From Closterium sp. NIES-65 (Eukaryota > Streptophyta > Zygnematophyceae > Desmidiales > Closteriaceae), in NCBI GenBank assembly GCA_948144175.1, contig CANXME010002327.1, positions 620,001 through 684,000 on the forward strand: a DNA stretch of 64,000 nt, written 5' to 3'. The notes under the pieces are model-generated. The model searched no databases. It was not told the DNA's origin and saw nothing but the letters and a program-made list of their open reading frames with translations. Positions 27,944-38,351 of the stretch are shown piece by piece (the first letter of the stretch is position 1; each line of letters begins with the position of its first letter). Both the position numbers and the translations under genes were made by a program.

Positions 27944-29011
27944 CAAGGCCACGAGCGGTACTTCCTGCTGGTCGTCGACGACTACACGCGTTACACCACG
28001 GTCTTCCCCTTGTGCACTAAGGGTGAGGTCCCTGATGTTTTGATCCCTTGGATCCGCGCTACTCGTCTCCAGCTCCGCGAGCGGTTCGGGACAGAGTTTC
28101 CCATTCTGCGTCTGCACTCCAACCTCTTGGCAGCCTTCTGTGCGGAGCACGGCATCCGCCAGACGTTCACGCTTCCGGCCTCTCCGCAGCAGAATGGGGT
28201 TGCCGAGCACCGCATTGGCTTAGTCATGGAGGTCGCTCGTACCTCCATGATCCATGCAGCTGCCCCCCGTTTTCTCTGGCCATTTGCGGTCCAGTATACC
28301 GCGCATCAGCTCAACCTCTGGCCCCGTGTCTCCTTGCCGGAGACCTCGCCCACAATGCTGTGGACGGGGAAGGTTGGCGATGCGTCGCGTTTCCGGGTCT
28401 GAGGTGCTCGTGCCTTTGTCTGCGATACCACCGCGGACAAGCTCTCCGCCCGCGGTGCTCCCTGTGTCTTCCTTGGCTTTGTCCCTGACGCGCCTGGTTG
28501 GTAGTTTTACCACCCCACCTCGCGCCGTGTCTTCCCCTCTCTGGACGTCACGTTCGACGAGTCGGTTCCTTTTTACCGTCTCTTCCCCTACCGCACTGCC
28601 CCTCTCCCCCACCTGCCGCTCTTCCTCGCTCAAGGTGCTCTTCAGGTAGACCCCCTCCCCGCTCCCGGTCCTGCTCCTTCAAGTGTATCTCAGGTAGACC
28701 CTCCTCCCTTGACTGCGCCGGTTGAGGTCACTGGTGACCCAGGTCCTGCTGAGGGTGGTCCTGCTCGGGGTGCTGCTTCTGGGGGTGCTAAGCCTGGGGG
28801 TGCGGAGCCTGGGGGTGCTGAGCCTGGGGGTGCGGAGCCTGGGGGTGCTGAGCCTGGGGGTGCGGAGCCTGGAGGTGTGGAGCCTGGTGGTGCGGAGACT
28901 GGAGGTGCTGAGCCTGGGCGTGAGGAGTCTGGGGGTGCTGAGCCTGGGGGTACTGAGTCTGGGGGTACTGCACCTGGGGGCACTGAGGCGTCTGGTGAGC
29001 AGTCTCCCTAG
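27944..29011 (+). pseudogene. E7 integrase with catalytic deletion, and linker start
   Basis: In the same frame, RYFLLVVDDYTRYTT leads to LRLHSNLLAAF. Eight codons, DRGGEFAS in relatives, are missing at about 28119, removing the second catalytic Asp in frame. NGVAEHR (Glu) is kept. TGA 28400-28402 replaces TGG, and TAG near 28501 replaces CAG. The linker begins with repeats of GGAEPGG type and closes at TAG 29009-29011. Confidence 0.9.
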
Positions 29012-31978
29012 GGCGGCCGTCTCCGTAGTCGCTCCGCTGGTACCTCACCGCTGCACTCTTGTCGTTGACTCCCTCTCTCCCCACAGCAACTGCGTGAGTG
29101 GTACGTTGGTCGTCAGGGTCACGCTGGTGGAGCTAGGGGCCCTGCTGCGGGAGGCGTTGGAGCTCGTGACTGCTACTGGAGTTGTTTTTGCTAGAGATTC
29201 TGGAGCTGCTGAGGGTGCTGGAGCTGGAGGTTCTGGAGCTACTGAGGGTGCTGGCGCTAGATGTTCTGGAGCTGCTGCGGGTGCTGGCGCTGGAGGTTCT
29301 GGAGCTGCTGCGGGTGCTAGCGCTGAGGGTTCTGAGTCTGCTGTTGCGCGGTCTCCTTGGAGTAGCGGCGTTTGTCCGCGTCTGCCTCTCACCTCACAGC
29401 AGCTGCACAACTGGTACGGTCGGCATCACGGTCGCGCTTCTGGAGCTCGGGGCTCTGCCACTGGAGGTACTTCTGCTGGCGTCACTGGAGCTGGGAGTGG
29501 TCCTGGTCCCGAAGGTGCTCGTACTGGAGGTACTGGAGCTACTGGGGCTAGAGGTGCTAAGCCTGAGGGTGCTACTGCTGGAGACCCTGGGTCTGGGGGT
29601 GCTGCTACTGGAGACACTGTGGCTGGAGACCCCCCGGGACTGGAGGTGCCAGTTCTAGGGGTGCTGCTGCTGGTGGAGCTGGTCCTATAGGAGCTGCGCT
29701 GAGGGTTCTGGAGCTGCTGGCAGTGCTGGAGCTGCTGGGGGTGCTGGAGCTGCTGGTGCTGGTGGCACTGCACAGCCGCGCCTGTTTGTTGCTCCACCGT
29801 CTCCGTCGTCTCAGCCACCGTCTTACTCTGCGCTTTGCCAGGTTCTTAGTCTCCCTTCGTCCACTGGTCTTCCGTTACAGCCTGGCTCACCGCTTCCTGC
29901 TCCTTCTTCTTACATTGAGCAGACAGGGGGTCTTACTGAGCGTCGTGCGCCTGCGTCGCGACCTATCTCACCTGTCCGTTCTGGTCGTCGTGTTCCTCGT
30001 TCGCGTCAGCCGGCTGTCACCGGCACCCACCTCGTAGTTTGTCCTCCTTTCTCTCCTCCGCAGCGTGTTCCCCTGCCGTCCCAACCTGCGTCTTCTCTGC
30101 CTACCATTCCTGAGCCTGAGTTTGACCGCACCCATGCTGCTCACCCTACTGTCACGCGTCTGCTAGCCACAGTTGTCACTGACCCATTGTTTGAGTCTGC
30201 TGCTGCGTCTGCCTTAGTCACTGAGCTTGTTGACTTAGCTGCTGCCTGTCGTCTAGACTACACCGCTAGTCTTGTTGCTGAGTCTGACTCTGTCTATCCT
30301 CCGTCCGTCGGAGGTGAGTGTGCTCTTGGCACGGACGTCCTTGAGGACAGGCAAGAGGACCTTGAGTGTCTTCTAGCCGCTGCGCCTCATCTCGTGTCCA
30401 TGCTGCTTGCCCCTGAGGGAGACCCGGATGCACCAGACATCCCGACCCCGCGCTCTTACGCTGATGCGATCGCGGGTGAGTACTCCTCTCAGTGGCAGAC
30501 AGCCATGGACGCAGAGATGGCATCCTGGAAGTCCACAGGCACTTACATTGACGAGGTTCCCCCTCCTAGGGCGAACATCGTCAGTGGCATGTGGATTTTC
30601 AGGGTGAAGCGGCCGCCAGGTTCTCCGCCTGTCTTCAAGGCTCGTTACGTTGCTCGAGGTTTCAGTCAGCGAGAGGGAGTAGACTTCTTCCAGACCTTCT
30701 CTCCCACCCCAAAGATGACCACTCTTTGGGTGCTCAGCGTGACTACGAGCTTCACTCTCTTGAATTCAGCACTCCTTTCTTACGGGGCAGCCTGCACGAG
30801 GAGATCTGGCTGCGCCACCCACCTGGCTTCACTGGGTCGTTCCCTCCTGGTACCCAGTGGAGCCTTCGGCGGCCGGTCTACGGTCTCCGCCAGGCACCAC
30901 GTGAGTGGCACGACACACTGGGGACTACACTTGCGGCTCTTGGGTTTGCTCCGTCGACTGCTGACCCGTCGCTGTTTCTGTGCACCGACACGTCGCTGCC
31001 GCCGTTCTACATCCTTGTGTACGTCGACGACTTGGTCTTTGCCACTGCTGACACAGAGGCTCTCGCCCTGGTGAAGTCGGAGTTGCAAAATAGACACACG
31101 TGCACAGACCTGGGTGAACTGCGCAGCTACCTTGGCTTGCAGATCACCCAGGACAGAGCACGCCGCACCATCACACTGAATTAGTCACACATGGTGCAGC
31201 AGGTCCTTTAGCGCTTCGGCTTCACCTGGTCCTCGCCACAGCACACATCTGGCTACAGGCCTCTCGCTCTCAGCTCCACCTTCGGACAAGTCTGTAGAGC
31301 CGAGTGGCCTGTACCCAGAGCTAGTAAGCTGCCTCATATACCTGATGACCTGCACTCGACCTGACCTTGCGTACCCTCTTGGCCTTCTGGCTCGCTACGT
31401 GGCTCCTGGTCGGCACCAAAAGGTGCACATGGATGCTGCCAAGAGGGTACTGCGCTACTTGTGCGGTACATCGAGCATGGGGCTCGTGCTTGGAGGGCAG
31501 AGCGCAGTTGTCCTCACTGCTCAGACGCTTGTTGGGTTGACGATCAGGCTACGCAATGGTCGTCACACGGTTACACCTTCGGGTTTGGCTCTGGTTCAGT
31601 TTCTTGGCGTTCTACATGCTCGTCTTCTGTTGTGAGGCTGAGATCTACGCCACATCCATGGCTGCACAAGAGTTACGCTGGCTCACCTACCTGCTTACCG
31701 ACTTGCGAGAGTGGCCTCGTTCTCCTCCAGTGCTGTACGTCGACAACAAGGCCGCCATTGCCTTGAGCCAGGAGCACAGAGTGGAGCACATAACGAAGCA
31801 GATCGCTCTGCGTTACTTCCTGGCTCGAGAGTTGCAGCAGCGTGGGCAGCTTTGTCTTGCTCACGTGGCCACTCGGGCCAACACTGCTGATATATTCACC
31901 AAGGCACTTCCGTCTGGTGATCATCAGCGTTTCTGCACTTTGTTAGGCCTTGTGCCCACTTTTCCTCACTTGCTGTAG
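29012..31978 (+). pseudogene. E7 linker, RT and RNase H (several frameshifts)
   Basis: The linker has SPQQLREWYVGR (about 29086) and SQQLHNWYGR (about 29397), each followed by Gly/Ala repeats. A 16-bp deletion near 30733 shifts the RT frame before LHSLEF. YVDD follows at about 31019-31030. TAG at 31182-31184 and near 31209 replace CAG. RNase H ends in frame with CEAEIYATS, VDNKAAIAL and NTADIFTKAL, closing at TAG 31976-31978. Confidence 0.88.
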
Positions 31979-32204
31979 ACTTTGCTTGTTTTGTGATCTA
32001 TATATATACCTGCATGCTTGCTCTGCTAGGTAGAGATCACTGTGCTGTTGGTGTTGCATATATACCTCTGCATGTGAACTGGCCTTGTGGCCCTTTGCTT
32101 GTGCTCAGTGTGTATGGTGACGTTGTGATCCACCCTGAGCTTGCTTTGCTTCGCTTGACTGGTCTTGTGCCCCCTTGCTCTCCCCCACTTTGCCTAGGCG
32201 TGTT
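31979..32204 (+). promoter_or_regulatory. E7 3' UTR, PPT hairpin degraded
   Basis: The conserved blocks TGCATGTGAACTGGCC and TGTGATCCACCCTGAGC are present. The hairpin reads CCCCCACTTTGCCTAGGCGTG, so the G-run has been lost. Confidence 0.75.
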
Positions 32205-32338
32205 TGTCGAAGTATATGCATGTTATATATGTGTAGGCTGTAGTGGGGTAGCCAATATGGGGTACAGCCCCTTTTAGGGTTTCATACTTGTACCCAACTC
32301 TTTCATAGTTGACTCATTCCTGCTGCTAGATTCTAACA
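32205..32338 (+). repeat. E7 3' LTR (134 bp)
   Basis: It begins TGTCGAAGTATATGC and ends GATTCTAACA. The next base opens E4 protease text, with no copy of the left flank GAGGA. Confidence 0.92.
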
Positions 32339-33627
32339 CGTTCCTCCACTGTTCTCCTGTGTCCGGCGGTTACATCTGGCTCACTTTCACGTCTTCACCT
32401 CCCCTCGTTCTCTACAAACTTGGTGAGTAACACCGTCCTTCAGGATGTTTGGGTTGATACCTTTATCCCTGGAGGACAGCGTTTGGCGTTGTGCACGTGT
32501 GCACGGATGGGCCGTCACCTGGCCACGTTCACCCGTCGGCTTGGGTCGAGCCTGTACACAATGACTATTGAGCCTCCTCAGGTAGCTGCGTCTGCGTCTG
32601 CGTCAGGTCAGATTGCAGCCCCTTGCTCGTGTCACGCCATGTCGCACCAGACTCTCCTTTGGCACCACTGCCTTGGTCACCCCTCCCTACCACGCCTCCG
32701 TGGCATGCACTCCCGTCTCCTTGTCTCTGGTCTTCCCAGGCCTCTGCCTCCCCTCCCACCCTCGCCTGCCCCTTCCTGCCTTCCGTGTGTCGAGGGGCGG
32801 GAGCGCACCGCTCCCCACTCCTCCTTGTTTCCCGTGACGACTACTCCCCTGCAGACTCTCCACATGGACGTGTAAAGCCCAGCCCGCGTCTGTGGACAGG
32901 GCCGTGAGCGCTACTTCCTGCTGGTTGTTGACGACTACACGCGTTACACCACGGTCTTCCCCTTGCGCAGCAAGGGAGAGGTCCCTGATGTTTTGATCCC
33001 TTGGATCCGCGCTGTCCGTCTCGAGCTCCGCGAGCATTTCATTACGGACCTTTCAGTCTTGTGTGTGCATTCTGATAGATGTGGTGAGTTTGCCTCCGAC
33101 CTCTTGCAGGGCTTTTGTCATGGGGAGGGCATCACCCAGTCGTTCACGCTTCCGGCCTGCAGCAGAATGGGGTTGCTGAGCACCGCATTGGCTTAGTGAT
33201 GGAGGTCCCTCGTACCTCCATAATTTATGCGGCTGCCCCCCATTTTCTGTGGCCGTTTGCGGTCCGGCACGCCGCGCATCAGCTCAACCTCTGGCCCCGT
33301 GTCTCCTTGGCGGAGACCTCGCCGACACTGCGTTGGACGGGAAAGGTTGGCGATGCGTCGGTGTTCCGGGTCTGTGGCTCGCGTGCCTTTGTCCGCGATG
33401 CTACCGCGGACAGACTTTCCGCCTGCGCTATTCTTAGCGTCTTCCTTGGCTTTGTCCCTGACGCGTCTGGCTGGCAGTTTTACCACCCCACCTCGCGCCG
33501 TGTCCTGCCCTCTCAGTATGTCACGTTGACGAGTCGGTTCCCTTTTACCATCTCTTCTCCTACGGCATTGCCCCTCTCTCCCCCCCCCCCCCACTGCTCT
33601 TCCTCGCTCCAGGTACCCCTCTGGTAG
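32339..33627 (+). pseudogene. E4 protease end and integrase (broken)
   Basis: The text opens at the FSTVLPCPA block of the protease region and continues to the HHCC domain with HQTLLWHHCLGHPSL and C-X2-C. In MDV*SP (TAA at 32873-32875) sister copies have TGG. HSDRCGEF keeps the second Asp but has Cys for Gly. A small deletion near 33162 shifts the frame before NGVAEHR. Confidence 0.85.
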
Positions 33628-34810
33628 ACCCCCTCCCCCCTCATGGTCCTTCTCCCTCAGGTGTGTCCCAGGTAGACCCTGTCGAGCTTGTCGAGGTAGC
33701 TGTCGACTCTAGTGCTGCTCGGGGTGGAGCTACTAGGGGTACTGCGTCTGGGGGTGTTGAGCCTGAGCGTGCGGAGCCACGAGGTGCTGAGCCTGAGCGT
33801 ACGGAGCCTGGGGGTACTGAGCCTGAGCGTACTGAGCCTAGGGGTGCTGCGCCTGGGGTTGCTGAGTCTGAGGGTGCGGAGCCTAGGTGTGCTGAGCCTG
33901 GGGTTGCTGGTCGTCCTACGGGTGCCTCGTCACGGCGGGAGGCTGTCTCTCCACCGCAGCTGCGGGAGTGGTTTGCTCGGCGCTGGAGCCTTCAGTGTGG
34001 TGCTACTGGAGCTGGGGGGGCTGCCGCTGAGAGCCCTGGAGCTGGAGGCACCGGAGCTGCTAGTCCTGGAGGTGCTGGAGCTGCTGTTCCCAGAGGTGCT
34101 CGTATTGGAGGTACTGGAGCTGCTGGAGCCGGTGGTACTGCAGGCACTAGAGCTGGAGACCCTGGAGCTGGAGACGCTGGAGTTGGAGGTACCGGAGGTA
34201 CTGGAGCTGCTGGTCCTGGCGGTGGTGGAGGTCCTACGGGTGTCCCGTCTCGGCGGGAGCCTCAATCTCCACCGCAGCTGCACGAGTGGTTTGCTCAGCG
34301 CTGGAGCCTTCGGAGTGGCGCTGCTGGAGCCAGGGGGGCCGACGCTGGCGGCCCTGGCGCTGGAGGTACTGGAGCTGCTGGAGCTGGTGGTGCTACTACT
34401 GCTGGAGGTGCTGGAGCAACTGGTCCCAGAGGTGCTCGTACTGGAGTAACTAGAGCTGCCGGAGCTGGTGGTGCTGCTACTTCTGGAGGTACTGGAGCTG
34501 CCGGCGCTGGTGGTGGTGGTGCTGCTGGGGGTGCTGGAGGTTCTGGAGCTGGAGGTGCTGGAGCTGTTGGAGACGCTGGAGTTGCTGGTACTCGTGCTGG
34601 TGGCACTGGTGCTGGTGGTCATGCACAGCCGCGACTGTTCTTCGCTCCGCCGTCACCATCATATCTGCCACCGCCTGACTTGGTGCTTTGCCAGGTTCTT
34701 AGCCTCCCGTCTTCTACTCCCGTTTTCTACTGGCCTCCTGTTACAGCCAGACTCCCCACTGCCTGCTCCTTCTCCTTACACAGAGCAGCCACACTCTCTT
34801 ACAATGCGTT
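33628..34810 (+). pseudogene. E4 integrase-RT linker, repeat-rich
   Basis: The frame open over 33663-34814 encodes GAEPERTEPGG-type repeats and two SPPQL(R/H)EWFAxRW motifs (about 33950 and 34268), each followed by Gly/Ala-rich repeats. It ends with PRLFFAPPSPSYLPP, the usual lead-in to the pre-RT segment. This linker is longer than in E6 because the motif-plus-repeat unit is duplicated. Confidence 0.8.
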
Positions 34811-36864
34811 GTGAACCTACGTCTCGTCCTGCCTCGCCTACTTGCGCTGTTCGCACGGGTCGCCGTGTTCCTCGTCCGCGTCCTCCTACTATCCCCAGCA
34901 CGCACACTATGGCACTTCGTCCTTCCTCTGTTCCACAGCGTGTCCCTCTGCCGTCTCCTCCTGCGTCCTCTCTTGGTGATGGACTGGACCCTGGGTCGGA
35001 CATATTTCGTGCCGCTAGTCCTACTGTCACACGTTTTCTGCCCACTGCTGTCACTGACCCTTCGTTTGAGTCCACTGCCGCATCTGCTCTAGTTGCTAAG
35101 CTTGTTGACTTTGCTGCCGCCTGTCGTCTCGACTCACCGCTATCTTGTTGCTGAGTCTGATTTTGACTGTCCTCTATCCGTCGGGAGTGAGTGTGCTTTT
35201 GGCACGGACGTCCTTGAGGGCAGGCATGAGGATTTTTAGTGTATTGCAGCTGCTGTACCTCATCTCTTGGCCATGCTGCATGCGCCTGAGGGAGACCCGG
35301 ATGCACCAAACATCCCGACTTCGCGCTCCTACGCAGAGGCGATTACGGGTCCTTACTTCTCTCAGTGGCAGATAGCCATGGATGCAGAGATGGCTTCCTG
35401 GAAGTCCACAGGTGCAAGTGTCCACAGGACGCAATTCCCCCTCCTGGGGAGAACATAGTCGATGGCATGTGGATTTTCAAGGCAAAGCGGCCGCCAGGTT
35501 CTTCGCCTGTCTTCAAGGTTCGGTACGTTGCACGATGCTTCAGTCAGCGACAGGGAGTTGACTTCTTCTAGACCTTCTCCCCTACCCTGAAGATGACCAC
35601 TCTTCGGGTGCTGCTGCACGTTGCCGCTCAGCGTGACTACGAGCTTCACTCTCTTGACTTCAGCACTACTTTCTTACTGGGCAGTCTGCACGAGGAGATC
35701 TGGCTGCGCCGCCCACCTGGCTTCACTGGGTCGTTTCCTGCAGGTACCCAATGGAGCCTCCGGCGGCCAGTCTACAGTCTCCGCCAGGCGCCTTGTGAGT
35801 GACACGACACACTGAGGACGACGCCTGCGGCTCTTTGGTTTGCTCCTTCGTCTGCTAACCCGTCGTTGTTTCTGCACACCGACACTTTGCTGACACCGTT
35901 CTACATCTTTGTGTACGTCAACAACTTGGTTTTCGCCACTGCTCACAGTGAGGGACTGGCCCTTGTGAAGTCGGAGCTGGAGAAGAGACACACGTGCACA
36001 GACCTGGGTGAACTGCGCAGCTATCTTTGCCTGTAAATCATCCGATACAGAGCACGAGACATCATCACCCTGACTTAGTCACACATCGTGCACCAGGTCC
36101 TTCAGCGCTTCAGCTTCACTTGGTCCTCGCCACAGTCCACTCCTCTGCCTACTGGTCACTCGCTCTCAGCTCCACCTTCGGACGAGTCCGTAGAGCCGAG
36201 TGGCCCGTATCCTGAGCTGGTGGGCTGCCTCATGTACGTGATGACCTGCACTCGACCCGACCTTGCGTACCCTCTTAGCATCCTGGCTCGCTACGTTGCG
36301 CCTCGAAGACACCTGCGAGAGCACTAGGAGGCTACCAAGAGGGTGTTGCGCTACTTGTGCAGTAATCAGGCATGGGGCTTGTGCTTGGAGGGCGGAGTTG
36401 AGTTGTTCTCACTAGTCACACAAACGTGTCTTGGGCTGACGACTAGGCTACGCAGCGGTCGTCACAAGGTTACACGTTCAGCCTTGGCTCTGGCTCTGTT
36501 TCTTGGCGGCCTATCTGGTCGTCTTCGGTCCTCAGCTCCAGTTGTGAGGCTGAGATCTACGCCGGAGCCATGGCTGCACAGAAGCTATGCTGGCTCACCT
36601 ACTTGCTGACCGAGTGGCCTCGTTCTCTTCCAGTTCTGTACGTAGACAACAAGGCCGCTATTGCCTTGTGTTAAGAGCATAGATTGGAGTACAGAACAAA
36701 GCACATCACTCTGCAACACTTTCTTGCTTGAGAGCTGCAGCAGCGTGGTCAGCTTTGTCTAGCTTACGTGGCCATTCGGGCCAACACTGCTGATATATTC
36801 ACCAAGGCACTTCAGCCTGGTGATCATCAGAGTTTTTGTACTGTTCTCAGCATTGTGCCTACTT
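34811..36864 (+). pseudogene. E4 RT and RNase H (heavily decayed)
   Basis: RT blocks are spread over several frames: PDAPNIPTSRSYAEAI near 35298, MTTLRVLLHVAAQRDYELHSLDFSTTFLLGS split by stops, and YVNN in place of YVDD near 35914, which removes both catalytic Asp residues. RNase H blocks near 36545 (CEAEIYAGAMA) and 36640 (VDNKAAIAL) follow, then NTADIFTKAL at 36784-36813. T2 interrupts the last codons at 36865. Confidence 0.85.
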
Positions 36865-37003
36865 TGTCAGAATCCCAACCACTAGACCATTGGGATAAAA
36901 GGGCTTGTTTAAGTAGCGGGTCAGTGCGCCCATAACCCCCCAGGCAACCGTGCCTGTAACCCTTCCCTAGGATCAATCGGGGATCACCAGTGGACCTCTG
37001 ACA
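36865..37003 (-). repeat. T2 3' LTR (139 bp)
   Basis: It is identical to 37073-37211 by eye. It contains the A box but has no downstream B box. Confidence 0.95.
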
Positions 37004-37029
37004 CCCCCCCGCATTGGGATGCCCGAAGT

Positions 37030-37104
37030 GCATACACCGGGATTCGAACCCGAGACCTTCGCTCTGATACCATGTCAGAATCCCAACCACTAGACCATTG
37101 GGAT
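37030..37104 (-). promoter_or_regulatory. T2 tRNA-like core with pol III A and B boxes
   Basis: The minus strand gives TGGTCTAGTGG (37097-37087), fitting the A-box consensus TRGYNNARNNG, and GGTTCGAATCC (37050-37040), a perfect B box, 36 bases apart. The D-like stem is GTCT/GGAT. The anticodon-like arm is TCTGA-CATGGTA-TCAGA (37079-37063). The T-like arm is TCGGG-TTCGAAT-CCCGG (37053-37037). The loop has TGG at the anticodon position, and these are the first three bases of the PBS. The flanks do not pair as an acceptor stem, so this is tRNA-like, not a tRNA gene. Confidence 0.7.
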
Positions 37105-37211
37105 AAAAGGGCTTGTTTAAGTAGCGGGTCAGTGCGCCCATAACCCCCCAGGCAACCGTGCCTGTAACCCTTCCCTAGGATCAATCGGGGATCACCAGTG
37201 GACCTCTGACA
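37073..37211 (-). repeat. T2 5' LTR (139 bp)
   Basis: On the minus strand it runs from TGTCAGAGGTCC to GGGATTCTGACA. Its last 25 bases hold the A box and the 5' half of the anticodon-like arm. Confidence 0.95.
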
Positions 37212-37216
37212 TACTT

Positions 37217-37416
37217 TGCCTCCCTTGCTCACTTCATAACTTTGCTTGTACTGTGATATTTTACATATACCTGCATGTGAACTCTGTGAAATGGTCTTGT
37301 GGCCATCAGCTTGTGCTCGGAATGTGTGGTAACATCGTGATCCACCCTGAGCTTCCTTGGCTTTGCTTGACTGGTCTTGTGACCATTTGTTCTCCCCCAC
37401 TTTGCCTATGGGGGTG
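37217..37416 (+). promoter_or_regulatory. E4 3' UTR with PPT hairpin
   Basis: The text resumes after the T2 duplication with the end of pol, then TGCATGTGAACT, TGTGATCCACCCTGAGC and the hairpin CCCCCA (37394-37399) paired to TGGGGG (37409-37414), directly before the 3' LTR. Confidence 0.8.
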
Positions 37417-37490
37417 TGTCAGAATGTTACGTTGTGTAGGTTGTATTGGGGCAGCCCACAAGGGGTATAACCCAAATTAGGGTTAGCATT
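37417..37490 (+). repeat. E4 3' LTR, first part
   Basis: It begins TGTCAGAATGTTACG and aligns with the E4 5' LTR at 15772. It is cut after AGCATT by E8. GCATT (37486-37490) is the left target duplication of E8. Confidence 0.88.
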
Positions 37491-38317
37491 TGTTGGTGCA
37501 ACCTTACGGTTTGCACTTGGCTTGTTGTCCGTGTGCGTGAATGTGTGTGTGCATGGAATGGTATAAGGGCATAGGATAATATATATTTCATGCTTATAAT
37601 AGTGTGTGAATGATGGGCCATGATGTCAAGTGTGTGTGTCAAGTCAATAGAGAATTATCGCTAGTCGCGTGTAACGTGGCCATTTTGTCTGTCCCGCGCG
37701 GTTTCTATTTTGTCGTGCGCGGTTTGTATTTTGTCGCTTGTCGAACGTTCGGCATGTCACAGGTGTGTGCAGCAGACCTAACAAGAACTCAAGGATGAGT
37801 TTGTGATGAAGAACCCGAGTCTTGGTTTCAAGCTTCAAGTGATTTCGAAGCTCGCCAAAAGGGTACACTTGGATATTGAAGATAGTTACATTACAATGTG
37901 TAGTGTAACATTTCTATTGGTGTAGACCCTTGTGAAGGGTAGGTTCAAGACCCTTCTTGGTTGGGGACAGTGTGGCACTGTTCCACATTACTGTACCTCG
38001 GCTCTTGGGGTTTGTAGGAGCTGGGAGTCACTCCCAACTCGTAACTCTTTCTAACTCTTCCTATTGTGTGTTCTAAGACTATGTTGCTGCCATAGTGCCG
38101 TTCGTTCAAACCAACGCTATGTTGTCAATTCGTAATGAAATCGTGCAATCTAAATTGCTTACTGTAGGCAACGTTAAGCCGCTCTAGATCCAAGTTGAAT
38201 AAAGTCATTTGGAGTTGTGAGCAGATCGCTATGAACGTTTAAAGCCACTGTGCAGAAATCCGACTATGCACTCTATCCTTCGTTTTAGGCACATTGAAGC
38301 CTACTGTGACTATAAGA
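37491..38317 (+). repeat. E8 5' LTR (827 bp)
   Basis: It begins TGTTGGTGCAACC. The end reads TATAAGA where the 3' LTR has TATAACA, so the terminal CA has mutated here. A TATA-rich block near 37580-37600 could hold the promoter. Confidence 0.92.
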
Positions 38318-38319
38318 AG

Positions 38320-38334
38320 TGGTATCAGAGCCCC
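38320..38334 (+). promoter_or_regulatory. E8 primer binding site
   Basis: TGGTATCAGAGCCCC matches the 3' end of initiator tRNA-Met as used by plant copia elements, and sits two bases after the LTR. Confidence 0.9.
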
Positions 38335-38351
38335 TTGGAGCAGCTACGACA

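Larger units (their letters stand above)
24972..32338 (+). mobile_element. E7: full-length decayed copia element without a TSD
   Basis: It has LTRs of 134 bp at both ends (24972-25105 and 32205-32338), with PBS, hairpin, leader, gag C-terminus (split by T1), protease, integrase, linker, RT, RNase H and 3' UTR. Outside it lie GAGGA (17418-17422, now separated by E6) and CGTTC (32339-32343), which do not match. The LTRs are complete to the base, so recombination between two related elements is likelier than simple truncation. Confidence 0.9.
36865..37211 (-). mobile_element. T2: 347-bp TRIM-like element, identical LTRs, TSD TACTT
   Basis: Two identical 139-bp LTRs (36865-37003 and 37073-37211) flank 69 bp. 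The exact duplication TACTT lies at 36860-36864 and 37212-37216. On the minus strand, the 5' LTR is followed by PBS TGGTATCAGAGC (37072-37061), a tRNA-like core and a seven-G polypurine tract (37010-37004). LTR ends are TGTCAG and CTGACA. Nothing is encoded. Identical LTRs and an exact TSD indicate recent movement, necessarily with proteins from another element. It lies at the end of the E4 RNase H. Confidence 0.95.

Noticed and set aside
37030-37104. Genuine nuclear tRNA gene on the minus strand
   Set aside because: D-, anticodon- and T-like arms and both boxes are present, but the 7-base ends do not pair as an acceptor stem, position 33 of the loop is not T, and the segment overlaps the LTR/PBS border of T2.
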